From positions 5,086,501 through 5,150,500 of the forward strand of contig OX467089.1 in the NCBI GenBank assembly GCA_950106755.1: DNA of 64,000 nt, given 5' to 3'. The stretch's first letter is position 1; every line of letters starts with the position of its first letter. Both the position numbers and the translations under genes were made by a program. This document shows positions 1 through 11,618 of the stretch, one piece after another. The stretch comes from Climacium dendroides (taxonomy: Eukaryota > Streptophyta > Bryopsida > Hypnales > Climaciaceae). The notes under the pieces are model-generated. The model did not search any database. It saw only the letters and a list, made by a program, of their open reading frames with translations, and was not told the origin of the DNA.

Positions 1-659
1 TTACCATTTATGAAGTCTTTGACTTCATTGAATTTTTTTTTACAATTGAACCATGTTGAATCTATGTAATTAGTATCTGAAGTAAGTTAATAATATGTTG
101 GAAAGCTTAGTCACTTCATGGTACCAGAAGTTCAATTCTACCTATTGATTTTTTGAAATCAAACTAATTTTATAAAATAGATGGAACATTATTGCTATTG
201 GGGCTGCTAGTTAAATAAACTAAAATATTAATCTTTAAAACTATAAATTTTGCAAAATAGGGATTTGGGATGTGGGTTTCAATAGGTGTTTCTTTTGACC
301 TGTGCCCTATTTTCCTTTGTGTATACTTGCAGGGAAGTAAAGGGACTATATTAGGAAGGTCTATATATGAACCACTTTTTGTTCCATTGAAAGATGACAA
401 GCCATCCATCCAAGAAATGTTGAAGAGTTTCTTTGCCATTGTTGTTTGTTTGTGTCTTTTTCAAAACACATAGACAAATTCCATTGATAAAGGGAACAAG
501 TACTTGAAAACTTGAGAACAAAGTCAATTTATTTTAAGATTTTCACAATCTAAAGATTAGCTTGCCAAGTCATGACAAGGAGAATTAGAAAAGGAGCTAG
601 CAACCAAAAATGATAGTAAGCAGTGCAAATCAATGAGTTAGAGCATCTGCATAATAAGT
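1..659. other. AT-rich stretch without a recognisable gene
   Basis: Only short open frames without family resemblance are present. I see no splice-linked exons, repeats with clear ends, or RNA gene here. Confidence 0.5.
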
Positions 660-1349
660 GAATCCTTAAATGCTTGAGGGACCAAAATATGGTGTTGTAA
701 AACTTTGAAGTTAAAAAAACCAAATCAATTCTCTATTGATAGTATTTCATAAGTTTGGAAAGTTCTTGTTGAAATCTAGTGATGACTTCATAAATCCAAT
801 CTTGAAAATAAATGATAGTGATTTTTCTATTCAAGGTTTGGTACAAGGGTATCCATTGCAATGTTGACTTTTCATATTGTTGAGAACACTTGGAAATGAG
901 CTTCAAATATACTTGGAGGAAAACACACATTTAGAATTCATTTAAAATAATTGTAGATTACATTTTGAGAAGCCAAAAATTGATATGGGTCATGCATGTT
1001 TAGCCCTATATCCTCATATTTTCTACATCACCAACTTTTTAGATTTAACTTGTGAAAAGAGGATTGAAAGACTTCACATCGCTTTTATAGTTTTAACATA
1101 TCCATGGTCCATTCAAAGACTTCACATCACTTTTGCAATTTTAACATATCCATGGTCAAACATTATAATCTTTCATTCCATAAGTGATATTGTTATGTTT
1201 TCTTTTCCCATGCAATTTCTAATATGTTTAGTTTGAATTTGTACTGTTACAATTCAAGTACTTTGATAAAACTGATCAAAATGTTGTCATTTTGTTCAAG
1301 TTAGAGCAAATTCCAAAAAGCTCAAAACAGGCTTTTGGGCACTGAGGGG
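660..1349. repeat. Dispersed repeat R1, copy 1
   Basis: This segment aligns by eye with 3540-4110 and with 42921-43583. Shared landmarks are GATTTTTCTATTCAAG, a stretch around TGTGAAAAGA-GATTGAAAGACTTC, and the tail ACATTATAATCTTTCA. The right end reads ACTGAGGGG followed by TTCA, matching the better preserved end of copy 3 (CAGGGG followed by TTAA). A 48-bp internal duplication (1069 and 1117 both begin AGACTTCACATC) is private to this copy. It is non-coding and probably a MITE-like family. Confidence 0.6.
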
Positions 1350-1840
1350 TTCAGTTTATTGTTTTTCTCCCATCGAGAAACTGAACTGAACTTACACTCA
1401 CTAGCCTCCCGGCGATCCTTCAGCCAACTGCAGTGCCAGTGCGGATTAGGGTGGGTGTCAGGAAAAGGTGGGATCGTAAGGAAGGGAGGGGCTGGACCTA
1501 GCTTCAGCCCGGGCTTGGTTCGGGCAAGGGGCAGGTTGACTTGAAAAAAGGTCCAGCAGTCATCAGGCTCACCGAGGATCGACCGCTTTTCCCCCGTGAG
1601 CATCAGGGGGGAAAAATATGAGCTCCCTGTGGACATATTTGATCAGGTTTGCTTGCTTACATGAATTCTTGCTCGGATTCTAACTTGTACCCACTGACTA
1701 TGCGACCTAATCTACGGCCTGGATAACAACTCGGAGACATGCTGTTGACACTTCGCACGCGATCCGGAACTAACTGTGTGTTCGTTGTTGGATCATGGGT
1801 GCAGGTGAGGCGTGTCTCCTCCAGATTTGGCCACATTCCA
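1350..1840. other. GC-richer island, function unknown
   Basis: Base composition is clearly richer in G and C than the AT-rich DNA on both sides. Short open frames exist on both strands but none resembles a known family. A candidate ATG followed by a GT donor lies near 1796-1808. It could be a fragment of a gene's 5' end or part of a transposon; I cannot assign it. Confidence 0.3.
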
Positions 1841-3539
1841 TTGTATGCAAAACATTTTTCTAAACACTAAACCTCATTCTCTGCTTTGCACTTGATTCAT
1901 ATTTGAATTTCAAGTCACGTATTGGATATACATTGGTGTAAGGTTCGATTTGTAAAAGTTCGATATGTAAACGTTTTTCTGGCGCATACAAATCGTTCTT
2001 GTACACTTAGAAGGATTAAGTGCTATTTGCTTGATATTTCTTGTTATTTCTTGTGTTTCGTACTTAACCAAGAAAGCAAGTAGGAGTTGAATCGTGTCAC
2101 TTGTATCCTCTTGATCCATGCTATCGATCGATAGATGCTGTAAGTTACGACTGTATAAGTTTTTAGATTCTAGTCGCACTCTATAAATGGATTATGAACA
2201 TCCCAAAGTGATGTTACATGTTTTTCAATTAGTGATAATTAGCAAGATCACTCTCCCTATTGTAAACTAGCTTTATCTTTCACGAGAATTTGATCGATAA
2301 TGCAATAATTCCAAATCAGGTTCGATGTAGTAGAGATGTAAACATATTTGCGAGTATGATTTATGCATAATTTGTTTGCATTATTACCACCAATATTGCA
2401 ACTCTTTGTATAAACGTATCATTTCTGATAACGAAACTAATGGAATGATAACTTATAAGCATGCATTTTAAAGATACCTAATACGATATATGACTAGTAG
2501 GGTGCCCTCCCTCCCTCCCGGCAATGCACAGATCGTGTACAGATGAATAAATGCATGTAAAAATGAGTAGTGCTCGATATAATCTGATCAAGTATTGTTG
2601 GTACTTGAAATGTTAAATAGTACCTTGTATTGGGGTGTTAGAAAAACTATCGTGTTTTCTCTTTGTCTCTCTCTCTAATATTTTTTAGTAAAGATAGCCT
2701 TATATTTTAATATAAAGCCAAGACTTTTATTATCAAATATTTATTTTATTCTAAATTAATAATTAATAATATAAATAATTTATATCAACTATTTAAGAAC
2801 ATAACTATGGAATAAAGAATTATATTGTATTTAATAAGTACCTTAAATAATATATATATTTCACAACACTAATATACTTTAGGCCATTGCTACAACCAAA
2901 ATTAAAGTATAATTTGTTTTTTAATTTTTAATTTATAAATTTATAAAAAAAAAACTTTGGAATTTAATATCTTCCACGTATATATAGATAAAATTGATTT
3001 AAAACTTTTATTTTTTAAAAATTGATTTAAAAAGAATTTTTATGAATTGTCTACACTACTGCACTAAATAAAATTATACATAATACAATCATTTTTAATT
3101 ATGTACTCAAAATTTATGAAAATTGTTGGGCATTAAAACTACTCCTTGTACACATGTTTTGTAAAAAGTTTTAAATTTTAAAAGAAAATTCTATTCATAG
3201 TGAATTGTCCAAAATCACTATGTTATCCCAAGATGTTGGTGCTTTGGAAGTTAAAGAAGTGTAGTCAATGTAATTTTTTTTCTACATAAAATTACATTTA
3301 TTTACAAAAAAATGGACAACTACATCTTAACAAAAGTGGATGAAAATCCCTATTTAAAGTCTTTAATATATGTGATATTTATGTGATGAAAGTAGAAGTT
3401 TTATTCCTCAAACATTGTCCATGCGTGTGCATCTGTTCAACTGTAGACTACAATGAAAATCAGAAAATATGAAATTCATAATGCCACAAGCCACCCATTT
3501 ATATCCATTGTTGCTTACTTAATGACTATTTCTAATAGT
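1841..3539. other. AT-rich intergenic DNA, nothing recognised
   Basis: Long A/T runs with frequent stops in all frames. No gene, clear repeat boundary or RNA structure was seen. Confidence 0.5.
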
Positions 3540-4110
3540 TTTTGTTTTTGTTAAATCTTTGAAAATTCTAATTTTAGAATTAGAAATTTGATTTTGAAAA
3601 TAAATGATTGTGATTTCCAATTAAAAATTTAGTGCAGCAATGTTCATTTCAATTCATGATATTGTAGTGTTGGGGGTCTTTGGAAATAAGCCTCAATTAC
3701 ATTACATCTTAGAAGACAAATCACATTAGAAACGTATTTAAAAAGATTATAAAGTAAATTTTGAAAAACCATAAATTGATTGGGATTATGCAAGTCATGC
3801 CCTCTAACCTCATAATTTTTGGTGACCACTTTTATAGATTGCACATGTGAAAAAATGATTGGAAAACTTCAAATTGTTTTCACAATTGTAACACCTTCAT
3901 GATCTAACATTATAATCTTTCAATCCATAAGTCATATTGTTTATTTTAATTTTTCATTTGATTTCTAACATTTTGAGTTTGAATTTGTAGAATTTTACTT
4001 TTAAAAAAATTGATAAAAATCATAAAATTCATCAAAATCCTGGGTAAAATTCAATATGTAGCAAATTCCAAGAATCTAAAAAAAGACTGTAGGATATTTA
4101 GAATTTAACC
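3540..4110. repeat. Dispersed repeat R1, copy 2
   Basis: Aligns with copies at 660-1349 and 42921-43583, including the stretch on a white-space-like order GATTGTGATTT, TGCACATGTGAAAA, AACACCTTCATGAT and ACATTATAATCTTTCAATCC. The left end is diverged, so the start is approximate; the right end reads GAATTTAACCC. It is non-coding. Confidence 0.55.
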
Positions 4111-4415
4111 CATTAGAAGACATTTCAGGCCTCTATAGGGCCGTTTAAATCCTGTTCCCTCGCTGTTTTCTTTGCAGCAACGGAACAGCCAATTGTTAGG
4201 GGAAAAGAATTTAATTAAAAAATAATAATAATAATAATAATAATAATAAGTTCTTAGAATGCCAAAAAAAATTGAATTTAAAAAAAAATTCTAAAATGAT
4301 GTGGCAGGGTCTCGACTACATCAGCCTGCTGCGTTGTTACTACTACAGTGCACCGCAAAGAGTTCCCTGCCATGATAATTCACGGCCCTATAGAGGCCTG
4401 AAATGTCTTCTAATG
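4111..4415. mobile_element. MITE with 34-bp perfect terminal inverted repeats
   Basis: Positions 4111-4144 (starting CATTAGAAGACATTTCAGG) are the exact reverse complement of 4382-4415. The 305-bp unit has no coding capacity. No convincing target duplication is visible, so its superfamily is undetermined. The perfect arms suggest fairly recent activity. Confidence 0.7.
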
Positions 4416-5477
4416 CCTAAAGGACCATTGTTCCTTGGGAGGAAAAATGGAATTTCAGGCAAGTATATATGGTCTCAATTTTTATCCTAATGTTTTAAAA
4501 CATTTTTTAAGATAGAAAAATTAATTAGCTTCTTGGGAATATTATTTTTTTTTCAATCAGTGATTAGGAATAAAAATTATGCCCAAATAAGCTCAATACA
4601 GGGGAAAAAGTGCAACAAAAAAATTTTGAATTTGAATTTTTTATTTTTTATTTTTTCTCAGAGATTATATTTTTGTCTATATGGAAATCTTTGATTCATT
4701 CTATTTGGATTTGTTAAGAAAAAAGTATGGACAATCTTGTTTTGGGGGCAATTAGAGTATATTTTTGGAAAAATAACTTGTAGGATTCATTTCTAAATGC
4801 AATTTTTACAATTTTTTAAGAAAAATGTTATACATGGTTTAGTTTGCTTTCTAAAACAATCTCACCATTGGAATTAGTGCATTTTAAATATTTTAATTCT
4901 ATCTTAGAGATATTATCTTATACCTATTTCTAGTATTTAATAAATTTTTAAGGAATAAAAATTAAGTTTTTTGTATATTTTCTTCCTTAGACCGTCAACT
5001 CAATTTTCCACCATAAAAATTTAAAGCTTAAAATTGTGCAGTGCAAAAAATTAAAGTTAAGAAGGTTGAAAGTCACTACACTACTAGAAATTGCAAGTTT
5101 TATGACTGCGAAAATATGACTAAGGATGACTAGTGACTAGTTGCAGTCATATTTTGACCTTGTACTTTATGGGAGTATAGTATATGCTTGTTGGAAATGT
5201 CAAATACTTCATAGGGAACCATAGAAAATGTATTCGGGAACATGGAGTCATATTTGATAGTCATTTATTTTTTGAGTCATATTTTGCAGTTGTATCTCTA
5301 TAGTGATTACATTTTTTTGTTTTGGGCAACCCAAAGTAAATTTGGGAAAGGAAATTGTTGAAAAAGTGCCCAGTCATATTTTAGATTCAATTATATTTTT
5401 AGTCATATTTTTTAGGGCAGTCCTTAAAAAATATGGCCAATCCAAAAAAATATGGTCAAGACATTGTTTTAGGATGC

Positions 5478-5660
5478 TGAAATCTTAGCCGCTACTTTTC
5501 TAAAATTTTGAAACTCTAGCCACTACTTTTTTAGGGTTTTGAAAATCCTAGCCGCCATTTCTTTAGGGTTTTAGAAACCCTAGCTGCCACTTTTTTAAGA
5601 TTTTAGAAACCCTAGCCACCACTTCTTTTAAAGATTTGAAACTCTAGTCGCAACTTCTTT
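5478..5660. repeat. Minisatellite of about 31-32 bp with AAACCCTAG boxes
   Basis: Six diverged units contain TTTTAGAAACCCTAGCCGCC or close variants, spaced about 31-32 bp. It lies inside the CACTA element. The telobox-like AAACCCTAG is part of the unit; this is not a telomere. Confidence 0.6.
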
Positions 5661-6282
5661 AAACTCTTCTTCCTTGCCTTGTGTTGTTTTTTACCTTTTA
5701 ATTCTTGTTGCTTCTTCCTTCTTAGTTGTTGCTTTTTGTTGCTTTTTAGTTCATAGTTTAACTCTTGCTTTTTCTTGCTCTTTAGTTCATGCTTCTTATT
5801 TCTTGTTGCATCAAAAAAAATTCTTCTTCTTGCATCTTAACTCTTATTTCTTCTTGTTCTTTAGTTCATACTTCTTGTTCTTTAGTCCATACTTCTTGTT
5901 TCTTCTTGTTGCATCAAAACTCTTTCTTCTTGGCTTTTAGTTTTTGCTTTTAGTTTTCTTGTTGTTGTATTTTAACTTTCATTTTTTGTTATTTCTTGTT
6001 GTCTCTTAGTTGTAATTCCTTGTTGCATCTTAACTCTTGCTTGTTGTTATTTTTTAATACTAACTATTTTTCCCTTTTTTTTTCCCTTTATTATCATTGT
6101 TATTCTTCTTACTTTAAACTTGTACTACATATTTTGTATTGTTATAAGTTTTTGAAGGTTGAGTTTTATTGTTCATTCACGAAAAATTGACCTCCTATTT
6201 CTTTAATTGTATATATGCAGACATAAAAAGTTAGAACAAAGTTGTTGGAAGCTACTTACAACTCAATAGAACCATTTTCCAT

Positions 6283-6540
6283 TACGGTGAGGCATATTCC
6301 ACATCAACCAAACATATGACTCACCGTAGTCATATTCCATGTCATCAAAAAATGTGACTCACCATAGTCACATTCTACATCAACAAAAAATATGACTCAC
6401 CGTAATTATATTCTGTGTCATTAAAAAATATGACTCATCGTAATTATATTCTACATCACTGCAAAATATGACTCACCGTAGTTATATTCCATGTCATCAA
6501 AAAATATGACTCACTATAGTCATATTCCATGTAGGATTTT
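6283..6540. repeat. Subterminal array of about 38-bp repeats
   Basis: Roughly six to seven copies of a unit built around ATATGACTCACCGTAGTCAT. Each unit is itself a small inverted repeat (ATATGACT / AGTCATAT). The array lies close to the right end of the CACTA element, where transposase-binding repeats are normally found in this superfamily; that role is inferred. Confidence 0.65.
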
Positions 6541-7062
6541 TTCGTTTGCCTAGGCAACTCAAGAAAAAGTCAAGCCCCCCCTAGGATAGTCAAAGTATAC
6601 GCTATATTGGCATACTATGGCTAAATATGGGTATTTATATTCCTCAATCCATATGACTGCCAATATGACTGATGTTTGAAGCGACTGCTTTGAAACGACC
6701 GGAATTAGTTATATTCTGAGTCATCTATAGTGATTTCTACGTGAGTCATATTTTTTGATTTTACGACTTACTGCAGTCATATTTTGCAGTCATAAAATAT
6801 TGCTTTTGTTGTAGTGCTACATAATCTTATCCTGTAATGTGCTGAAAAACTTGTTTTTTCACTTTAAACGTAAATATCTTGCAATCTATGTGGTCAAAAT
6901 TTTTAAATTTTTTTCTACACATTTTTATACTAATGAGGTATAAGATCCTATGGTTAAATATGATTAAAAAAATTCAAATTTTTTTACTCTTTGTTATAGA
7001 AATGGCAATTCTTAGTGTGTTTTTTGCAGAAAAAAACCTTGTTCCTTTAGGGGTTAATTGTT

Positions 7063-8458
7063 CCTTTAGGAGTTAATACAAGTAGAAATCTTAATGCATA
7101 ATGGAGTGCAAAGACTTTGTTTTGTGGTATTGCTATATCAGATGTAGAAATTATGGATTTTATAAAATAAAAGATAATTTAATTAAAGATTTTAATTCAT
7201 AAAAACTTTGAAATTCCATAACTTTCACACCAAATTTTTATTGCAACCAAACAAAGTTCATGCACATGTCTTTGCAAGTAGTTTTCCAACGATATAAAGA
7301 ATGCAACCAGGGGACTTAAGGATTTTAAAATGTTAATGTGAAACAAAACAAAATAGGCCAAGAAAATAAAATCTAATTTAATATATCCATAGATTGAAGA
7401 TGATTTTGGTTTTTTAATCTTGTCATTATCTCACAATCTGTCCTATATTCATAGTGAATTAACCCATAGAGGACCAAGGAGCCCACTTTGGGCTTTTTGA
7501 GAACTTAGGAAGGCTCTATTGACTTTAAAATTTGGAATTTTTGCTTGAAATTTTTAGAATGGATGATCCTCATCATAATATATATAAAGCTTTGTTTCAT
7601 GTCATTTTGATAAATATTGCAAAAGTTAGAAAGTTTTTATTTCAATGTCAAATTGTGCAGCTAAAACTATATTCTGAATAATATAAGTTATTTTTTTGGA
7701 ATTATATAGATTGATAAATACTCAAAAAAATAGAACCATTCAATTTCGAATAATGAGGTAAAAAGTATAAAGAGTTTTATTTTGCGGGCAATGAAGGTAG
7801 AAAAACATACAAAGTCATCTTCTGCTCTCAATTTTTTTTAAATAAAAATAAAAATAAAAATACATTATATTAATTGTAAAATAGAACAATTTCACCATTG
7901 TGATTAATAATTCTCAATTTCTTGTAAAAGTTATTAGTATGTTAGTTTTTTCTTCCATTCAATATTGCCTTCCAATTTTTTAAAATATGAATATGAAAGT
8001 TTTGTTGGTTAAAATTATTTTTCACATGTTTACATCAACGTATTGACAAAATTCACAACTTATAGGGCCTATGAACTTTTTTTTCTAAAAATGTTGAAAG
8101 ACAAAACTTCATCTTTTGGAAGGGCTAGAAAAGTCTGCATTTTAAAATTTAAGTGCATTGAAATTGCAATTGCTGAGGATATTTGCTTTAAAATTTTAGG
8201 ATAATGTACTTGAGCAAGTTGAATAAAAGATTATATTGTTGGATTTGTTAAAAAATGATTATTGATGAAGAATTTGAACTTGTTTTGGAGATGAATATTT
8301 TGAAGCAATTTTGGCCCTCTAAACATGATTTTCCTTCAAGGATTAAGTATTACATCCTATAAAATTTAACAGGATCATGGAAGAGCAAAATATTTAATAA
8401 TTATAATCTTAGTTAATATGTGTAGCTACGAAATTTTTGAAATTTTGATCTATTTTTG
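7063..8458. other. AT-rich DNA, nothing recognised
   Basis: No coding region or repeat with clear boundaries. Position 7459 begins TTAACCCATAGAGGACCAAGG, weakly like an R1 end, but I could not find its partner. Confidence 0.4.
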
Positions 8459-9170
8459 GGGGGTGCGCTTAATTCTACTACAACAAACAACATGCAAAGA
8501 AGTGGTTTCTAATAAACTATAATTTTAACTTCAAATTTTGAGCATTGTTTACTAATGACTATAGGCTTCTACTCCCACTACTAGAAAATTTAGTTTTTTT
8601 TGTTGTTTTGGTTGCATTGATCCGGTCAAAATCTGACAAAAATTTGTTAAAATCAACAAATTTCAGTCAGATTTTGACCAGATCAATGCGACCAAAACAA
8701 CAAAAAAACTAAATTTTCTAGTAGTGTCTCAAAATTTCAAATTCAAATAAAATCTAGAATGATTTCTAAAAGAGGTTTAAAATGCACTAAAATGGCATGT
8801 TTTTTTTAACTCAAATATTTTTAGAGAACACATTTAGATGACCATTGCATCAATATTCAAATCAAAATGAGCTTTCAATAGAGAGTTATTTTTAGGATTT
8901 TTTTGTTCATTTTTTAGACAATTTTTTCTTATATAATATAGGGATGTGAAAATTATTTTTTAGTTCTACAGTGTATCTTTTTACTTCAAAAATTTGTAAC
9001 TAATTATTATTAACAAATAAAAATAAAAATAATTCAAAACATAAACTTTCAAAGTAGGAAAATCCATTCATATTTTTTCCATTTAATTTTATTTAAAATT
9101 CAAAAAGTATATAGGGGGGTCAAAGTTTTGTTTGCATGCTAACATCCCCCATAGGGAGAGTGCACCCCCC
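8459..9170. mobile_element. MITE-like repeat, relative of the element at 28342-28911
   Basis: Ends are GGGGGGTGCGCT and its near reverse complement AGTGCACCCCCC. The interior matches 28400-28860, sharing TTCTAATAAACTATAAT, TAATGGCATGTTTTTT-like and GTAACTAATTATTATTAACA segments. It contains a younger fold-back insertion at 8576-8726. It is non-coding. Confidence 0.5.
8576..8726. mobile_element. Short fold-back element with CACTA-type ends
   Basis: Starts CACTACTAGAAAATTTAG and ends with its reverse complement. The arms run about 60 bp with few mismatches around a short loop, so the whole unit is nearly one hairpin. Flanks are TCC and TCT, so a 3-bp duplication is only partly preserved. Confidence 0.65.
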
Positions 9171-11597
9171 AAGGATCTATTTGTGTAAAAAAGGACAATT
9201 GAATAGCCTATTTTTCATTATGGTATGACAATTAGCTAGATATGCTGTATAGAAAGCTAAAAGACATTAAAATAAATATGAAGCAGATTAATAGGCTAGG
9301 ATTTGGAATAGGTCAAATGGATAGTTGTGTATTTTATGATGAATAGTTGCATCCCTTCTATTTTTCTTGTTTTGAGACTATAAGTCTAAAAGTCAAGTTG
9401 TTTTCTCTTTCTCTCCAGTGTGTAGATGAGCACTAGTATTTAACTTGTCAAATTTTCAAGTGTTGTACTATTTGCCAAAAACCATTATTAATATAAAATA
9501 AGCATTATCAATTTGTCTTTGTGTGTCTATTGATTAAGTTGCCATCGTGAGTTTGCTGTTGTTAAATTATGTACTCAACCTAAGTCAATTTGTGCAAGTA
9601 AATTCTTATTTGAACGATTTGTCTATTGTTGAAATTAAGAAGAATTTCAAATTGTACGAGTTCAAATGTAAATCAATTTGCCGAGTGTGTTTTGTTGGCT
9701 CAAATATTGTGATAATACTTGTGAGAATCAACTTAGCTATCTATGCAGCTTCAAGAAGTGTCAAATGGATAATTGTGAACATTCAAAGTCTAGTGTCAAA
9801 TTGAGCAAATGAATGCTAGTTGGCTGAGTGAGTCTAATTGTTGAATTGTGAAGTTTCTCAAAAAGTGAGAGATTAATCGTTAAAGATTTTGCAGAAGTAA
9901 ATAAGTGATCTAATCATTATGAGTTTTTGATTACAAGTTGGTGAATGTTGCTAATATTAACTAATTGAGAAACAACTTGTTTAAAACTGCTCCATTGTAG
10001 AATTAAAATAATTTAGTTGAAGTTTGTTAGACGATGATAATTTAACTGTGTCAAGTGGTGAATGGATTATGTACTTAATTGGTATGTGTATAATATGCTT
10101 GTACTAATGTATGCACTTAGTAAGTTATGTTAAATTGATTATGCAAGTGAGCTTAAGGCTAATTGCAAATTGTAATTGTGGAGATTACTACGTGGATATG
10201 TGTATGTCTAACATAGTCAATTAGTATAAGGATTAGTAAACAAAATGAATTGTAAATTCATTGAGTACAAATTGTGAATGTAATGGTTTATATTAATTAA
10301 ACCAATTAGACGTTGTTGAATTAGTCTGATAAAGTATGTACCCATGGCCACTAGAATAAATAGTGTCTAATTGATTCCATCGGACCTAATCAAAGATAAA
10401 GACAATTTGATTTTGAAAAGCTAGAGCAAAGCATAATCCTTATGTGCTGTTAGATCATAATTCTTATGTGCTTTACATATAGAGAAATTTGATAGAAAAT
10501 ATAGATTTGATATTTATGTATAAATGTGGCAAATAGGCTAGTAATTGTAGCATGATGTAGATGGAGAGAGAACAAAAAGAGGAATTTATTAATCAAGGAA
10601 TTTGTCCCAAAAGGTTTATTGTATTTCAAAATATATAACTTGGCAAATGATTACATTGATAGAGCATGCATTAGACAATTTGATTACCCCAAGATAATTT
10701 GATTTGAATATTTGACACGAATCAACTATTAGGATAGGATTTTGATAACATCCATTGTGTCTATTATATATAGCATTGGTAATAGACTAAGATGATTTGA
10801 CATTGAGTGTGTGTTCTTTTATTATGTTCCCTACACTAAACCTTAAAACCAAGTAGATAAGTATCCAAAATAAAAAACAAGTGACCTTAGTCACAATATA
10901 GTGGATTTAGACCTTTCCTTAGGAATTACCCCCATATACTAGTTGTCTTGTGGTTTTGCCGAATTGACAAAATTTCCATTACAATATGCATGTATGAAAG
11001 TAGGCTTCGCATAATGTGTTTAATCACATTGTTAATGGTCCAGGATATAGGTTCATTTATGTATTTTTGTAATTTTTTTTTATTGCTATTGATGATGGGC
11101 CAATTGAAAACCCTTCCAATACTGACCCTACAGTATTGAAGTTTTACTATACAAATATTACTCATTTTCTACAAATTTCACAAATTTTTTTCATACATAA
11201 AAAACAATAATTAATGAATTATTTGTACTATTTTCAAAGTGTTACCTTGGAATTGATTAAGTCCTAGATCATTCATTGCATAAGATGAATTGACCAAACC
11301 TGAAGTGTTGACCAGACTATTTGACCACCTTTTAGAACACTATATAGGATTGGGACTTCATACATTGTGTTTGCATACATTGGTAAAGGATTGAAAACAA
11401 AATTCCAAATCCTTGGAAATAAGAGTGTTTTTGGATTACAAAACTAAAATCAGGTATTTTTAAATTTAAAGTATTATTCTATTTGAAAAGTGACTTTAGT
11501 CACATAAACAATAGATTGCATAAACCTTTTTCTACAAGAATCTTTATACTATTGTTTTCCTTGGTTTTGTGAACAAAGGCAAAACCTAGATTACATT
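9171..11597 (+). repeat. LTR-like DNA of old Ty3/gypsy element A
   Basis: Non-coding AT-rich sequence ending TTACA just before a primer-site-like motif. Positions 11170-11500 match 16660-16980, including ACTATATAGGAT-GGGACT, a plausible TATA region. The left boundary cannot be fixed from sequence alone. I read it as a long degraded LTR by position and by that match. Confidence 0.4.
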
Positions 11598-11618
11598 TTT
11601 GTCGCCGCTACCAAGAAA
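11598..11618 (+). promoter_or_regulatory. Degenerate primer-binding-site-like motif of element A
   Basis: TTTGTCGCCGCTACCAAGA resembles the better preserved TTTGGGCGCCGCTGTCGGGG at 40803-40822. Plant Ty3/gypsy elements often carry a TGGCGCCG-type primer site directly after the LTR. Confidence 0.4.

Larger units (their letters stand above)
5079..6816. mobile_element. Non-autonomous CACTA-type DNA transposon
   Basis: The element begins CACTACTAG and ends GTTGTAGTG. Its ends are inverted copies containing TTTTATGACTGC-AAAATATGACT. It is flanked by the 3-bp duplication CTA (5076-5078 and 6817-6819), as expected for the CACTA superfamily. At 1738 bp it has no transposase, so movement would need a related autonomous copy. 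Inside are a 31-bp minisatellite, a TTCTTGTTGC-rich low-complexity stretch, and an array of ATATGACT-containing repeats that resemble the subterminal transposase-binding arrays of CACTA elements. Confidence 0.8.
4416..7062. repeat. Possible TTAA-ended repeat interrupted by the CACTA element
   Basis: The left edge (CCTAAAGGACCATTGTTCC near 4417) resembles the reverse complement of the right edge (AGGGGTTAA near 7054-7062, preceded by CTTGTTCCTTT). The CACTA-type element at 5079-6816 lies between them. If real, this is a diverged relative of R1. The pairing rests on short matches only. Confidence 0.25.

Noticed and set aside
5674..6190. Two hydrophobic open frames that look like membrane proteins
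   Set aside because: They come from TTCTTGTTGC-type low-complexity repeats inside the CACTA element; Phe/Leu/Ser richness follows from the repeat.
6283..6540. Regularly spaced repeats considered as a CRISPR array
   Set aside because: Spacers are as similar as the repeats, and the array lies in a plant CACTA element.
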